NCBI GenBank assembly: GCA_022824405.1
Contig: JAJDZZ010000051.1
Span: 1 to 64,000, forward strand
Direction: 5' to 3'
DNA from: Opitutales bacterium
GTDB lineage: Bacteria > Verrucomicrobiota > Verrucomicrobiia > Opitutales > UBA2995
DNA: 64,000 nt
Below are positions 16,367 through 25,683 of the stretch, one piece after another. The notes below the pieces were generated by a model. It was not told the DNA's origin, ran no database searches, and saw nothing but the letters and a program-made list of their open reading frames with translations. How positions within the stretch are numbered: the stretch's first letter is position 1; each line of letters starts with the position of its first letter. Both the position numbers and the translations under genes were made by a program.

Positions 16367-17806
16367 ATGTCTCCCATCCGTTACCCCGCGCCGCCCCTCC
16401 AATTGACGGGTAGGCGATGGTGGAAATCGATAGGATTCCTGGGACCGGGAATCATCATCGCCTCCGTGTCCATTGGCACGGGGGAAACGATTTTCGCTTC
16501 GCGGGGCGGAGCCATATTCGGATATGCCATACTGTGGTGCTTCACCATTGGTTTGCTGCTTAAAGCCATCCAGATCTATGCCTCATCCCGATATATGATG
16601 GTTTCGGGTGAACACCCCATGCAGAGTTGGATGATGCTGCCCGGTCCGCCCGGTTGGTTGCCCATAAGCCTGCTGATAATAACGGCTGTGTGTCTGCCTT
16701 TTCTGCTGGCGGCCTTGTCCATTTCGGTGGGATCGATTTTCTCCTGGATGCTCGGATCGGGGGTAGTTTCAGAAGTCCCTTCAAGGGCCTGGGCCACCGC
16801 CCTGATCGTGGTGGCGGCTCTATTCAGCTGGAAACAAACCTACCGGCGTCTGGAAACCACCCAGATCATTATCGTAGCCCTGCTTCTTGTTAGCGTTCTA
16901 ATCGCCGCCGTGGCCTGCCAACCCGATCTGGCAGCGTTGATCCGGGGAATGTTCGTTCCGACCGTTCCCAGCTATGAGGATTGGATAGGGATATCCTATC
17001 CCAATATAACCCAACATGCCCCATGGATTGAGTTGGTAACCTACATCGGAATAATTGGAGGCGGCCTCCCCGCTTACATCGGTTACTTTGGGTTCCTACG
17101 CGACAAAAAGTGGGGTTTATTCCAGGAGCAGGCGGTCTACCAACTCTCCACCAAGTCGGGATTTCCGGCCATCGAGCAAAGCCCTCGTAACCAGGCCAAT
17201 ATCCGCCATTGGCTGCGCGCCATAAAGATCGACGTGGGGGGTTCCTTCCTTGCCGTCTTCATTTTCTCCTCCGCCTTTATGGTATTGGGTGCGGTCATCC
17301 TGCACCAGAGCCATTTGATTCCGGATAAGCTTGAGCTTTTGACCCACCAGGAAAAATTCCTCACTGCTCTCAGCCCTTATTTGACGATCCTTTACCGGAT
17401 CGGCATCATCGCGGCAATTGGGGGTACCCTGTTCGCAACTTTTGACGTGTGGACCAAAAGTGTTTACGAAGGGCTATTGCCCTGGCAAAGCACCGGAAAC
17501 ACTATCTCGGCAGCAAAGCTGAAAAAGTGGATCATTCTAATCACATCGGTCATTGGAATTGGTGTTATATGGTTCGGATTGGTTTGGAAACCCATCTCCA
17601 ATCCCATTACGGTAGTCAGCATCCCCGCCCTGCTGGGTGGCACCACCGGTTGCGGGGCCTGGTGCCTGGGAGTGGCCTGGGCGGACCGACGAAACCTGCC
17701 CCAAGGATTCCGCATGAAAGGCGCCTTGTTTATTGCCCTGGTCATCTCAGGCGTATCCCTGCTTGCTGCCGGTATCCTGGGATTTTATTTCAAATTTTTC
17801 GGATAG
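16367..17806 (+). CDS. Nramp-like membrane transporter with altered metal-site motifs
   Basis: This 479-residue polytopic membrane protein has about 11-12 hydrophobic segments and the Nramp/LeuT-type topology. The first helix (GFLGPGIIIASVSIGTGETI) aligns with the Nramp TM1 entry, but the canonical DPGN is replaced by GTGE. The sixth-helix region has GGGLPAYIGYFGF where transporters of Mn2+/Fe2+ carry MPH-N. The two motifs that form the canonical metal site are therefore both changed, so ordinary Mn2+/Fe2+ transport should not be assumed. Similar divergent members occur in PVC genomes. It lies 24 bases upstream of a ManD-family dehydratase on the same strand, which raises the possibility of an organic or other substrate. 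Confidence 0.78.
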   Translation: MSPIRYPAPPLQLTGRRWWKSIGFLGPGIIIASVSIGTGETIFASRGGAIFGYAILWCFTIGLLLKAIQIYASSRYMMVSGEHPMQSWMMLPGPPGWLPISLLIITAVCLPFLLAALSISVGSIFSWMLGSGVVSEVPSRAWATALIVVAALFSWKQTYRRLETTQIIIVALLLVSVLIAAVACQPDLAALIRGMFVPTVPSYEDWIGISYPNITQHAPWIELVTYIGIIGGGLPAYIGYFGFLRDKKWGLFQEQAVYQLSTKSGFPAIEQSPRNQANIRHWLRAIKIDVGGSFLAVFIFSSAFMVLGAVILHQSHLIPDKLELLTHQEKFLTALSPYLTILYRIGIIAAIGGTLFATFDVWTKSVYEGLLPWQSTGNTISAAKLKKWIILITSVIGIGVIWFGLVWKPISNPITVVSIPALLGGTTGCGAWCLGVAWADRRNLPQGFRMKGALFIALVISGVSLLAAGILGFYFKFFG

Positions 17807-17830
17807 AACATTTATCCTTCTATTTCAATT

Positions 17831-19045
17831 ATGCCCATTACCATAAAAAAAGTAAAAGCCATCCCGACTGCGCCGGGACGCACCAATCTCATCGTCGTAA
17901 AGGTAGAAACGTCCGAACCAGGTCTCTACGGGTTGGGCTGCGCCACTTTTGCCTATCAGGTAAAAGCGGTCTGCACGGTCGTGGAGGATTACCTGGACCC
18001 CCTTTTGCAGGGCCGGGACGTCGATGACATCGAAGAACTTTGGCAACTCATGTACCAGGGGGCGTATTGGCGCAACGGCCCGATCGCCAACAATGCTATT
18101 TCCGGGGTGGACATGGCCCTGTGGGATATCAAGGGGAAGATCGCCAATCTGCCGCTCTACAGCCTGCTGGGCGGACGCTATCGGAAGGCGGCGGCGGTTT
18201 ACCGCCATGCCAGCGGGAGCAATATCGAGGAAATCGAGGAACGCGTATCCCATCTGGTAAATCACGGTACCCGCCACGTGCGCGTTCAATGGCAGGGCTA
18301 CGGCGGGGCAAAAAATGTTTGGGGAGACTTTCCCGAAGACGTTCCCGAGGGCGCCAACAAGGGGATCTATTACGACCCGCGCACTTATGTGCGTAAAGCG
18401 GTTGAACTCATCGCCCACGTGCGCGAAAATTTCGACCCCAATCTGGAAATCCTGCACGACGTTCATGAGCGTCTGCCCCTGCCGCTGGCGGTGGAGTTCG
18501 CCAAGGAATTGGAGCAATACCGAATGTTCTTCCTGGAGGATCTCATAGCGCCGGAAGAACCGGAGGCGCTGGACCAGGTTAGACAGAACTGCACAACACC
18601 CATGGCCCTGGGCGAACTCTACGTCCATCCGATGGAATACACGGAGGCCATCACCAAGCGACGCATCGATTTCATGCGTATGCACATGAGTTGCATCGGA
18701 GGCCTCACCCCGGCCCGAAAAGCCGCCGTCTTGGGCAACTTTTTTGGCGTGCGCACGGCCTGGCATGGGCCACCCGACCTTTCTCCCGTCGGGCACATGG
18801 TCAACTTGCATCTCGACCTCTCCCAGCCAAATTTCGGCATCCAGGAATATAGTAACGTGGATGCGAGAATCTTTGAAGTTTTCGACGGCTATCCGGATTT
18901 GAGAAACGGATTCATTTATCCAAATAAGCGGCCCGGTATCGGGGTGAAGATGGACGAAAGCATGGCCGCTAAATTTCCTCCCAAAGAGGGTGTGACCGGA
19001 TGGACCCATACCCGCCTGCCGGATGGGGGCCTTCACCTTCCATAA
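17831..19045 (+). CDS. ManD-family sugar-acid dehydratase (D-mannonate/D-gluconate type), enolase superfamily
   Basis: The 404-residue enzyme belongs to the mannonate dehydratase subgroup of the enolase superfamily, which dehydrates D-mannonate and/or D-gluconate to 2-keto-3-deoxygluconate. The N-terminal capping domain has GAYWRNGPIANNAISGVDMALWDIKGK. Metal ligands are D210 (HDVHER), E236 (FLEDLIAPE) and E262 (ALGELYVHP); H212 follows the first ligand as expected for ManD, and RTAWHGPPDLSPVGH near 310 is the family C-terminal signature. No signal peptide is visible, so it acts in the cytoplasm. Members of this subgroup differ in activity and some have little, so the substrate needs assay. 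It sits between a transporter and a large exported protein and suits uronic-acid catabolism. Confidence 0.85.
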   Translation: MPITIKKVKAIPTAPGRTNLIVVKVETSEPGLYGLGCATFAYQVKAVCTVVEDYLDPLLQGRDVDDIEELWQLMYQGAYWRNGPIANNAISGVDMALWDIKGKIANLPLYSLLGGRYRKAAAVYRHASGSNIEEIEERVSHLVNHGTRHVRVQWQGYGGAKNVWGDFPEDVPEGANKGIYYDPRTYVRKAVELIAHVRENFDPNLEILHDVHERLPLPLAVEFAKELEQYRMFFLEDLIAPEEPEALDQVRQNCTTPMALGELYVHPMEYTEAITKRRIDFMRMHMSCIGGLTPARKAAVLGNFFGVRTAWHGPPDLSPVGHMVNLHLDLSQPNFGIQEYSNVDARIFEVFDGYPDLRNGFIYPNKRPGIGVKMDESMAAKFPPKEGVTGWTHTRLPDGGLHLP

Positions 19046-19091
19046 CCCGCAGGCGATGGTGATTTCCTAGCTCTCACCCCGCATTTTCGAA

Positions 19092-21257
19092 ATGACAAGT
19101 CCGGAGAAGAGTGCGGCCCTTCGAGCCATAATTCTGGCCCAACTTCTTTTCATTTTTTCCATTATGCACGCGGCAAGAAATCCATTACCACTTCCGGAAG
19201 ATTTCGATTACGAAGCCTATCTGATAGGCAAAGAAGTTGACGGAAAGGTGTATCATTCCCCCCGGCGCTCCGCCCGGTTTTGCGAGGATCTTCTGCGAAA
19301 TGGAACTGAGGAAGACATCGCCAATGTCGGGAAGATAATCCCTGGGGTTCTTAAAGCTCAGATCACCGACCCGGAGTCGCCCTATTTCGGCGCTTTCAAG
19401 TGGGAGCTGGAAATGGAGGCGGTGGAGGATCTGAATGCCGTTCAGTTTCTCCTCTTCTCCCTCGTTCCGATGCTCATCCAGTACGAGGATATTTTGCCTG
19501 ATGAGACCGCGGCCCAGATCCGTGAAAGCATTCGCATCGGCCTCATCAACATAGCCAATATAGACGTGAACTTCGAGTACACCAACATCGTGCTCAAGGA
19601 TATCACCAACACCATTCTGGGAGGCGAGCTTCTCGGGGATGAGCAAGTGGCGCAACGCGGTTACGACAAACTGGAAGGTTGGATAGAATTCACGGATCAG
19701 TCCGGGACCGTCTTCGAATATAACAGCCTGCCCTACACGGCGGTGGCGCTGGATGTTTTGAATCGTCTTCAGGCCTTGACCGGCAACGAAAAAGTTCGGA
19801 CCCAAGCGCGTATCCTCCTGAGTCGGATCGGTCTGAGCGCCGGCCTCCATCTCCATGGACCCACCGGTCGCTGGGCCGGGCCGCACAGTAGGGCCTACCA
19901 TGGTTCGGTTACGGGCGAATACGGAGGGTACCGGCTGGAACGTCTCGAAAAAGTATCTTACGACATGTGGTTGGAGACCGGTCAAATCCCGGCTTGGCTT
20001 GGGGCTCTGACAAAAGAAGAGGTATTACCGGATGAAGTGATCGAAACTTCCGGCTTTCACCGTGGCATAGGACAATCGACCTATAAGACAAAAAACTATG
20101 CCTTTGGAGTAGCTTCGCGTAACGCCTCCAACCAGAACATTCGTTACATTGCCTGGCAATCGAACGTATTTACGCTGCATTACACGCGCCCGGGCGAAGA
20201 AATACCGGGTTCTCTCTATACCCGCTACCTTCTGGACGATCATTGGCTTGGTGACTTTTCACCCGGTGAAGGGCGCGGTTCCTCCGGGCTCCTTCCCGAC
20301 TACGGTCATTTCCAGGGCGTCCAGGATAAGGAGCGGGCCATCGGGCTGTATTGCCAGACCGGATTGGGAGGTATCGAATTTCACTCCAGCGCCAAGGCCG
20401 TGGTGGCTCTGCCCCGATGGAATAACAATAAGGACGCGGTGTGGACAGGGAACAAAAGAGTTGGACAATTGCCCGCCCCGGTTCCCCTCGGGACAACGGT
20501 AGTTTTGGAAAGCGGAGCTATCATGCTGGCAATAAAACCTCTGACTTTGACCAATCTGGGTCAGGGAGAACAAATCCGCTTGCGGATAATGGAAGATGAT
20601 ACCCTCGTCCTGGAAATGGACAATTATCGGGGCCCCAGAAAGATTTTTTGGGAATTGGCCTGGCCCGGCACATTTTTTCAGGGCCAACCTCAATGCGGGT
20701 TTTACAGCGAGGTGGCAAAGCGAAGCTCCTATGCCGATGGAGCGGCCTTTGCCGAGGTAGTCGACAGCGGAACAGTCAGGGACATTTCCGATCCGAAAGC
20801 GACCTACACAGGGCAGGAATCCCGAATCTGGCACGTCGAATACGAGCGGGATGGCCGAAAGCTCGGCTTGCAAGTCGATTTATACGACTGGTTCCGGCCT
20901 GCAAAACGCTGGAATCGTAATGGAGAATTGGGCTGGCCCATGCTGAAGAGTTCACGGGCCGAACAATCCAAAACCGGCAGCATCGAGGTCGACGGAGTTA
21001 CCCTGGAAACCCGCAAAGGCCAAGCCGCCTGGCTCTACGTCTCCCCCTCGGGAGAAACGGTTGCGGCCGCCTACCATGGTCCCGAACCGTCGGCATTCGA
21101 CCTTCAACTCAAGGAGGGGTCGGTCCAATTGGATTCACTCGAAATGGGACTGGTTGTATGGGAAAAACGAGAAGTTAGTCTGGAGACGATCGGGTTAAAG
21201 GGTGAGCCCAGGATTGTGGGACACGCCAAGGTTTCGGAGGAAGGGGTCAAGCCTTGA
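19092..21257 (+). CDS. Large exported protein, possible alpha/alpha-toroid polysaccharide lyase
   Basis: The 721-residue product has an N-terminal hydrophobic segment (AIILAQLLFIFSIMHAARN) that fits a signal peptide. The first half (about residues 40-330) is mostly helical, with NSLPYTAVALDVLNRLQAL and RWAGPHSRAYHGSVTGEYGG, in the style of alpha/alpha-toroid enzymes. The second half (about 340-710) is beta-rich, as in heparinase II/III-like lyases. The candidate catalytic patch is H-S-R-A-Y-H near residues 262-267. I cannot place it in a specific polysaccharide lyase family. Its position after a ManD dehydratase supports an uronate-polysaccharide role. Alternatives are a glycoside hydrolase or non-catalytic binding protein. 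Confidence 0.45.
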   Translation: MTSPEKSAALRAIILAQLLFIFSIMHAARNPLPLPEDFDYEAYLIGKEVDGKVYHSPRRSARFCEDLLRNGTEEDIANVGKIIPGVLKAQITDPESPYFGAFKWELEMEAVEDLNAVQFLLFSLVPMLIQYEDILPDETAAQIRESIRIGLINIANIDVNFEYTNIVLKDITNTILGGELLGDEQVAQRGYDKLEGWIEFTDQSGTVFEYNSLPYTAVALDVLNRLQALTGNEKVRTQARILLSRIGLSAGLHLHGPTGRWAGPHSRAYHGSVTGEYGGYRLERLEKVSYDMWLETGQIPAWLGALTKEEVLPDEVIETSGFHRGIGQSTYKTKNYAFGVASRNASNQNIRYIAWQSNVFTLHYTRPGEEIPGSLYTRYLLDDHWLGDFSPGEGRGSSGLLPDYGHFQGVQDKERAIGLYCQTGLGGIEFHSSAKAVVALPRWNNNKDAVWTGNKRVGQLPAPVPLGTTVVLESGAIMLAIKPLTLTNLGQGEQIRLRIMEDDTLVLEMDNYRGPRKIFWELAWPGTFFQGQPQCGFYSEVAKRSSYADGAAFAEVVDSGTVRDISDPKATYTGQESRIWHVEYERDGRKLGLQVDLYDWFRPAKRWNRNGELGWPMLKSSRAEQSKTGSIEVDGVTLETRKGQAAWLYVSPSGETVAAAYHGPEPSAFDLQLKEGSVQLDSLEMGLVVWEKREVSLETIGLKGEPRIVGHAKVSEEGVKP

Positions 21258-21362
21258 ATCGGTTGACTCCGCATGCTGCGTCAAGATTGCAAGCAAAGAC
21301 CCCGCAGGTAATTGCTATTGGGGATTGCCAAAATTAAAAAATTCCCCAACCTGAAGGTAGGC

Positions 21363-23267
21363 ATGAAGGGGAAAAATCCAGCGGTAGGGATTTTGCTCTG
21401 CAATTTCTTGCTTTCGGGCATGGGGTTGCAGGCCGCCGCCGTGGTCGATACCACCCAGGATTCGGACTGGGCCTTCGAGCCTGTCTCGGCGGTAGAATTA
21501 CCCGCCGAAACGGTCGATTCGGCCGGAAGTGAGATCGATTATTTCATTTTGGCGGGACTGCAAAAACGGGGCGTGGAACCCAACGGACCGGCCGACCGGA
21601 GCGTCCTGATCCGGCGCGCCTATTTCGATTTGATCGGGCTCCCCCCTACCCCGAAACAAGTGGAGGCTTTCCTGGCCGACGATTCCCCCGAGGCTTTTGC
21701 CAATGTGGTGGATGAACTGCTGGCATCGCCCCATTACGGGGAGCGCTGGGGTCGCCATTGGCTGGATTTGGCGCGCTATGGCGACACATCCGGTGACGGC
21801 GCCGATACCCCCATACCGGAAGCGCGGCTTTACCGCGACTACGTGATCGACGCCTTCAACCGGGACATGCCCTACGACCAATTCATTACCGAGCAAATCG
21901 CGGGCGATTTGTGGGCGAAAGAAGAAGGTGGAAATCGGCTCCGCCAACGCATAATCGCGACGGGATACGTAGCCCTGGCCCGTCGTTTCGGAAACAGGGC
22001 CTATGACGATTTGCACCTGGTTATCGACAATACCCTGACCACTATCGGAAAAGGTATGCTGGGGCTGAACCTATCCTGCGCGCGTTGTCACGATCACAAG
22101 TTCGATCCCATCTCCATAGAAGATTACTACGGCCTCTACGGCTATTTTTCCAGCACCCAGTATCCCCATCCCGGCACCGAACACGGACGTGAGCGAAAGA
22201 ACTTCGTCGACCTGCCGGAGGAAGGAGAAATCGCCTACGCGGTCTTTGACAAAATGGGGGAGAAGGGAACAGGGGATTCCCCTTTGTTGCGACGGGGCAA
22301 TCCCAAGGATCCAGGGGAAAAAATTCCACGAGGATTCCTCCAACGTATCGAGCCGAAAAAAGCCGAAATTCCCGCTGGTCAATCGGGGCGCCTGCAACTG
22401 GCCCGCTGGATCGCTTCACCGGAAAACCCCCTCACGGCGCGGGTGATGGCAAACCGGATTTGGCAATTTCATTTCAGCAAGGGTCTCGTCCCGACCTCGA
22501 ATGATTTTGGAAACCAGGGGAAACCCCCTACCCATCCGCAATTGCTGGACTGGTTGGCCCATCGATTCATTGAGGAAAATTGGTCCATCAAAGCAATGCA
22601 TCGTCTGATCATGGCCTCTTCCGCCTATCAGCGTTCCAGTGCAATGCAGGAGGATAAAATGCGTCGGGATCCGTCCAATGAAGGGATTTGGCGCTATCCC
22701 CGCCATCGATTGCAGGCGGAACCCATCAGGGATGCCATCCTCTACGTGAGCGGTCGCCTGCAAAAGGGCAATCCGGGTCGTCACGCCTTTCCCGAACCGG
22801 ATAAAAACAACGAGTATCCCTTTACCCAGTCTCGCCCCTTCTTCGAAGACTACGACCACGAATATCGCAGTGTTTACCTTCCTTCCCGACGCCTGGGCAA
22901 ACGTCCCTTTATGGCCACCTTCGATGGCCCGGACACAAACGAATGCACCGGCAATCGACGCATCTCCACCGTGCCCCTGCAATCGCTATTCTGGATGAAC
23001 AGCGATTTTATCCGGAACAACGCCCGCTCCATGGCCCAGCGCCTGCTCGCGGCCGGCAACGATACGGCAGACCGGTTATCCATGGCCTACCTGCTGACCC
23101 TGTCACGGCCCCCCACCGAAATGGAACAGGCGGACTTCGCGAATTATTTGCAAGATTATCGGGAGCAATTGGACCACACCCCAGACTCCCGGGAGCGGGA
23201 TTTGCGGGCCTGGGCCAGTATCAGCCAAATTTTGCTGGCCAGTAATGAATTCTGTTTTATAGAATAA
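21363..23267 (+). CDS. DUF1549/DUF1553 (PSD1) protein with CxxCH motif, short form
   Basis: The second PSD1 protein has 634 residues from the ATG at 21363, which follows GAAGGTAGG. The frame extends 17 codons further upstream without a signal-like start. MKGKNPAVGILLCNFLLSGMGLQAAA is the signal. DUF1549 carries FILAGLQKRGV, RRAYFDLIGLPPT, YGERWGRHWLDLARYGDT and the heme-c-like CARCHDHKFDP; DUF1553 carries PLTARVMANRIWQFHFSKG and QSLFWMNSDF. The linker between the domains is far shorter than in the copy at 13251. Here the PSD1 gene comes before DUF1501, the reverse of the upstream pair. Confidence 0.9.
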   Translation: MKGKNPAVGILLCNFLLSGMGLQAAAVVDTTQDSDWAFEPVSAVELPAETVDSAGSEIDYFILAGLQKRGVEPNGPADRSVLIRRAYFDLIGLPPTPKQVEAFLADDSPEAFANVVDELLASPHYGERWGRHWLDLARYGDTSGDGADTPIPEARLYRDYVIDAFNRDMPYDQFITEQIAGDLWAKEEGGNRLRQRIIATGYVALARRFGNRAYDDLHLVIDNTLTTIGKGMLGLNLSCARCHDHKFDPISIEDYYGLYGYFSSTQYPHPGTEHGRERKNFVDLPEEGEIAYAVFDKMGEKGTGDSPLLRRGNPKDPGEKIPRGFLQRIEPKKAEIPAGQSGRLQLARWIASPENPLTARVMANRIWQFHFSKGLVPTSNDFGNQGKPPTHPQLLDWLAHRFIEENWSIKAMHRLIMASSAYQRSSAMQEDKMRRDPSNEGIWRYPRHRLQAEPIRDAILYVSGRLQKGNPGRHAFPEPDKNNEYPFTQSRPFFEDYDHEYRSVYLPSRRLGKRPFMATFDGPDTNECTGNRRISTVPLQSLFWMNSDFIRNNARSMAQRLLAAGNDTADRLSMAYLLTLSRPPTEMEQADFANYLQDYREQLDHTPDSRERDLRAWASISQILLASNEFCFIE

Positions 23268-23286
23268 TAATTTCCCTCCAACCCGG

Positions 23287-24666
23287 ATGAAGATGCAGAA
23301 GTTTTCCCGACGTCAAATGTTCAAACGAGCGGCCGCGTTTGGCGGCGCTTGTGCGGGAGGCTCCCTCTTATCCTCCAGGCTGGTGCCCTTGTTGGCCTCC
23401 CCCACTGCGGAAGTTCATCCCCTGGCGGCAAAGGCGCCTCATTTCGCCCCGCAAGCCAAACGGGTCATCATGTTTTTTCTGACGGGCGGATGTTCCCATT
23501 TGGATTCCTTCGATCCCAAGCCGGAACTGAATCGTCGCCAAGGTCAGGTTTTTCATAAGGAAAAAGCGCTGGTGGCCTCGCCCTGGCAGGGTAAGCCACG
23601 GGGGGAAAGCGGGATTGTGATGACCGATCTATTCCCCAATCTGGCTGAAATGGCGGACGATCTTTGTTTGATCCGTTCCATGCACGGAGATCACGGGGAT
23701 CATTTTGAAGCCACCCTGCACATGCACACCGGCTCCAATGGCTCGGCCTTGCCCGGGATCGGGGCCTGGGTGAGCTACGCCTTGGGCACGGAGAACACCA
23801 GCCTGCCCGCTTACATCGTTTTTGCGGAAAGAAAGCCCTATGCCGGGGCGCAAATCTGGGACAGTAACTTTCTTCCCACCTACCACCAGGGGGTGCAAAT
23901 TACCCCCGGCAATGAACCCATCCCCTTCCTGAAGCGGCCAGAAGACAACCCGAGCCACCTTCAGAAACGGGAGTTGGCCATGCTGCATCGGATAAATGAG
24001 CAACATATGCGAACCCGTGCCCACGACCAAGCCCTGGCTGCGCGCATGTTGAGTTTTCAAACCGCCACCAGCATGCAGGATCTGGCTCCTCAACTCTTCG
24101 ATCTGAGCGGGGAGAGGGACGAGACCTTGCGTATGTACGGTATCGACCGGGAGGACCGGCAAAGTTTTGGCTGGCAAACCATCGTGGCCCGGCGCATGGC
24201 AGAAGCGGGAGTCCGGTTTATCGAATTGATCGATACCGGGTCCAACCAGAATTGGGATAACCACTCCGACATATCAAAACACAAAAATCTGGCCAGGAAG
24301 ATCGATCAACCCATTGCGGCCTTTCTTCAGGACCTGAAGTTGAGGGGGATGTTCGAGGACACCCTGGTCATTGGCTGCACCGAATTCGGACGCACCGCCT
24401 ACGGAAAAGAAACGGGCCGGGAACATCACAGCAAAGCATTTACCTGCTGGCTGGCCGGCGGAGGCGTAAAACGGGGCCACGTGCATGGTAGCACGGACGA
24501 ATTGGGATTGCAGATCGCTTCGGACCCGGTGCACGTGCACGACTTCCACGCCACCATTCTCCACCTCCTGGGCCTCGATCACGAACGCCTGACCTTTCAC
24601 CACGCCAGCCGCGACTTCCGTTTGACCGACGTCTACGGCGACGTGGTCAGGGGTGTATTGGCTTAG
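23287..24666 (+). CDS. DUF1501 protein with Tat signal (second copy)
   Basis: The 459-residue protein is paralogous to the one at 11813. It has a twin-arginine signal (FSRRQMFKRAAAFGGACAGG), then RVIMFFLTGGCSHLDSFDPKP near residue 60, EDTLVIGCTEFGRTAYGKE near 355 and GREHHSKAFTCWLAGGG near 378. It begins 19 bases after the PSD1 stop, so the two form a pair. It is the last plus-strand gene of the 11.8-24.7 kb block and converges with the minus-strand GH86 locus across about 30 bases. Confidence 0.9.
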   Translation: MKMQKFSRRQMFKRAAAFGGACAGGSLLSSRLVPLLASPTAEVHPLAAKAPHFAPQAKRVIMFFLTGGCSHLDSFDPKPELNRRQGQVFHKEKALVASPWQGKPRGESGIVMTDLFPNLAEMADDLCLIRSMHGDHGDHFEATLHMHTGSNGSALPGIGAWVSYALGTENTSLPAYIVFAERKPYAGAQIWDSNFLPTYHQGVQITPGNEPIPFLKRPEDNPSHLQKRELAMLHRINEQHMRTRAHDQALAARMLSFQTATSMQDLAPQLFDLSGERDETLRMYGIDREDRQSFGWQTIVARRMAEAGVRFIELIDTGSNQNWDNHSDISKHKNLARKIDQPIAAFLQDLKLRGMFEDTLVIGCTEFGRTAYGKETGREHHSKAFTCWLAGGGVKRGHVHGSTDELGLQIASDPVHVHDFHATILHLLGLDHERLTFHHASRDFRLTDVYGDVVRGVLA

Positions 24667-24696
24667 TACGGAGGAAAGGATCAGAGGGAAAGCACT

Positions 24697-25527
24697 TCAT
24701 CGCTTCCAAATTTCCGGTTTTTTCATGGGATTGGAGACAAACTGGTTCCTTTGGTAGAGCGTGGCTTCAACAATGCCGGTTTTGAGATAATGCACTAAGC
24801 CAAGGTCGCTGATATCCAAGGCTTTGACTTCCGTCACTCCGCCGCCTGCCGTAGCAACTCTACCGCCCCAGCCACCAGGACCAAAATCGGTTCTTGGAAT
24901 CTCCAGGATCTTCACCCCCAGATCACCGATCCTGGCCAGATTCGGATATAGTCCCCGACGCAGACTCTCACCGTGCGTGTCTATCAATGGCGGATCACCG
25001 GGTATCCGATTGGCGTCATAACCTTTGCGGCCATCCAACTCGTTCCAATTGCTGTGCGTAACAAGCACGATATTGTCATAATTGTAGGCAGTCTCGGGAA
25101 GTTTCGTCAGCCAGGCCAGGGCATGCCGGGAATGAGCACCCATGGCCAAGGCAACTTTGCCCTCCTTACTTGCATCCGCGAGGACTTGTACTTCTTTTAC
25201 AAGATCATCAATATCGACTTTCCTCGGGTTACGGTCGGGGAGGTCGCTCAATAGGGTTACATCCCGTTTGATCTTGGAATTCCTGTTCAATTCCTCAGCG
25301 ACATTCTGATTGTCTACATCGCCACCATCCCAGTCGTTGATCAGGAATACGCGTCCGTCGAACTTCTCCGGGGGAGCGGGTATGAGATCGATCATCCCAT
25401 CCGGCCCCTCTATTGCGGGATCAGGCTCATTGGTCGCAGCACCGGATCTCGGGACAAAGCCAACCGCGATAAGAAACAGGGTCGCCGGCAATACCTTCAT
25501 TTTCATTTTGCTAATATTTGTTCTCAC
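24697..25527 (-). CDS. Exported protein of unknown function at the end of the GH86 locus
   Basis: The 276-residue product has a signal peptide (KMKVLPATLFLIAVGFVPRSGA); either of two ATGs near 25500-25506 may be the real start. After a PDPAIEGPDGMIDLIPAPP linker comes an alpha/beta-looking domain with RVFLINDWDGGDVDNQN, KVALAMGAHSRHALAWL and YDNIVLVTHSNWNELDG. The GAHSRHA stretch faintly recalls a nucleophile elbow but lacks G-x-S-x-G. I do not recognise the family. It is the last gene of the nine-gene minus-strand run, 156 bases downstream of GH86, and may be expressed separately. Confidence 0.6.
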   Translation of the reverse strand: MRTNISKMKMKVLPATLFLIAVGFVPRSGAATNEPDPAIEGPDGMIDLIPAPPEKFDGRVFLINDWDGGDVDNQNVAEELNRNSKIKRDVTLLSDLPDRNPRKVDIDDLVKEVQVLADASKEGKVALAMGAHSRHALAWLTKLPETAYNYDNIVLVTHSNWNELDGRKGYDANRIPGDPPLIDTHGESLRRGLYPNLARIGDLGVKILEIPRTDFGPGGWGGRVATAGGGVTEVKALDISDLGLVHYLKTGIVEATLYQRNQFVSNPMKKPEIWKR

Positions 25528-25683
25528 AGAGCCTGTTCCAATAATTATCGATGCCGCAACTCCTCCGATTTTTAATTCTGAAATTTTTCCGGTTTATCAA
25601 TAGGCAATCCGCCTCTGATAGTACGGGGAAGGGGTCCATACCAAATTTCCTCTGCAAACACGCTTAACTAAGTGTCATTCGGG

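Noticed and set aside
17825-19036. 403-codon minus-strand reading frame
   Set aside because: Antisense shadow of the ManD-family gene, which has intact metal ligands.
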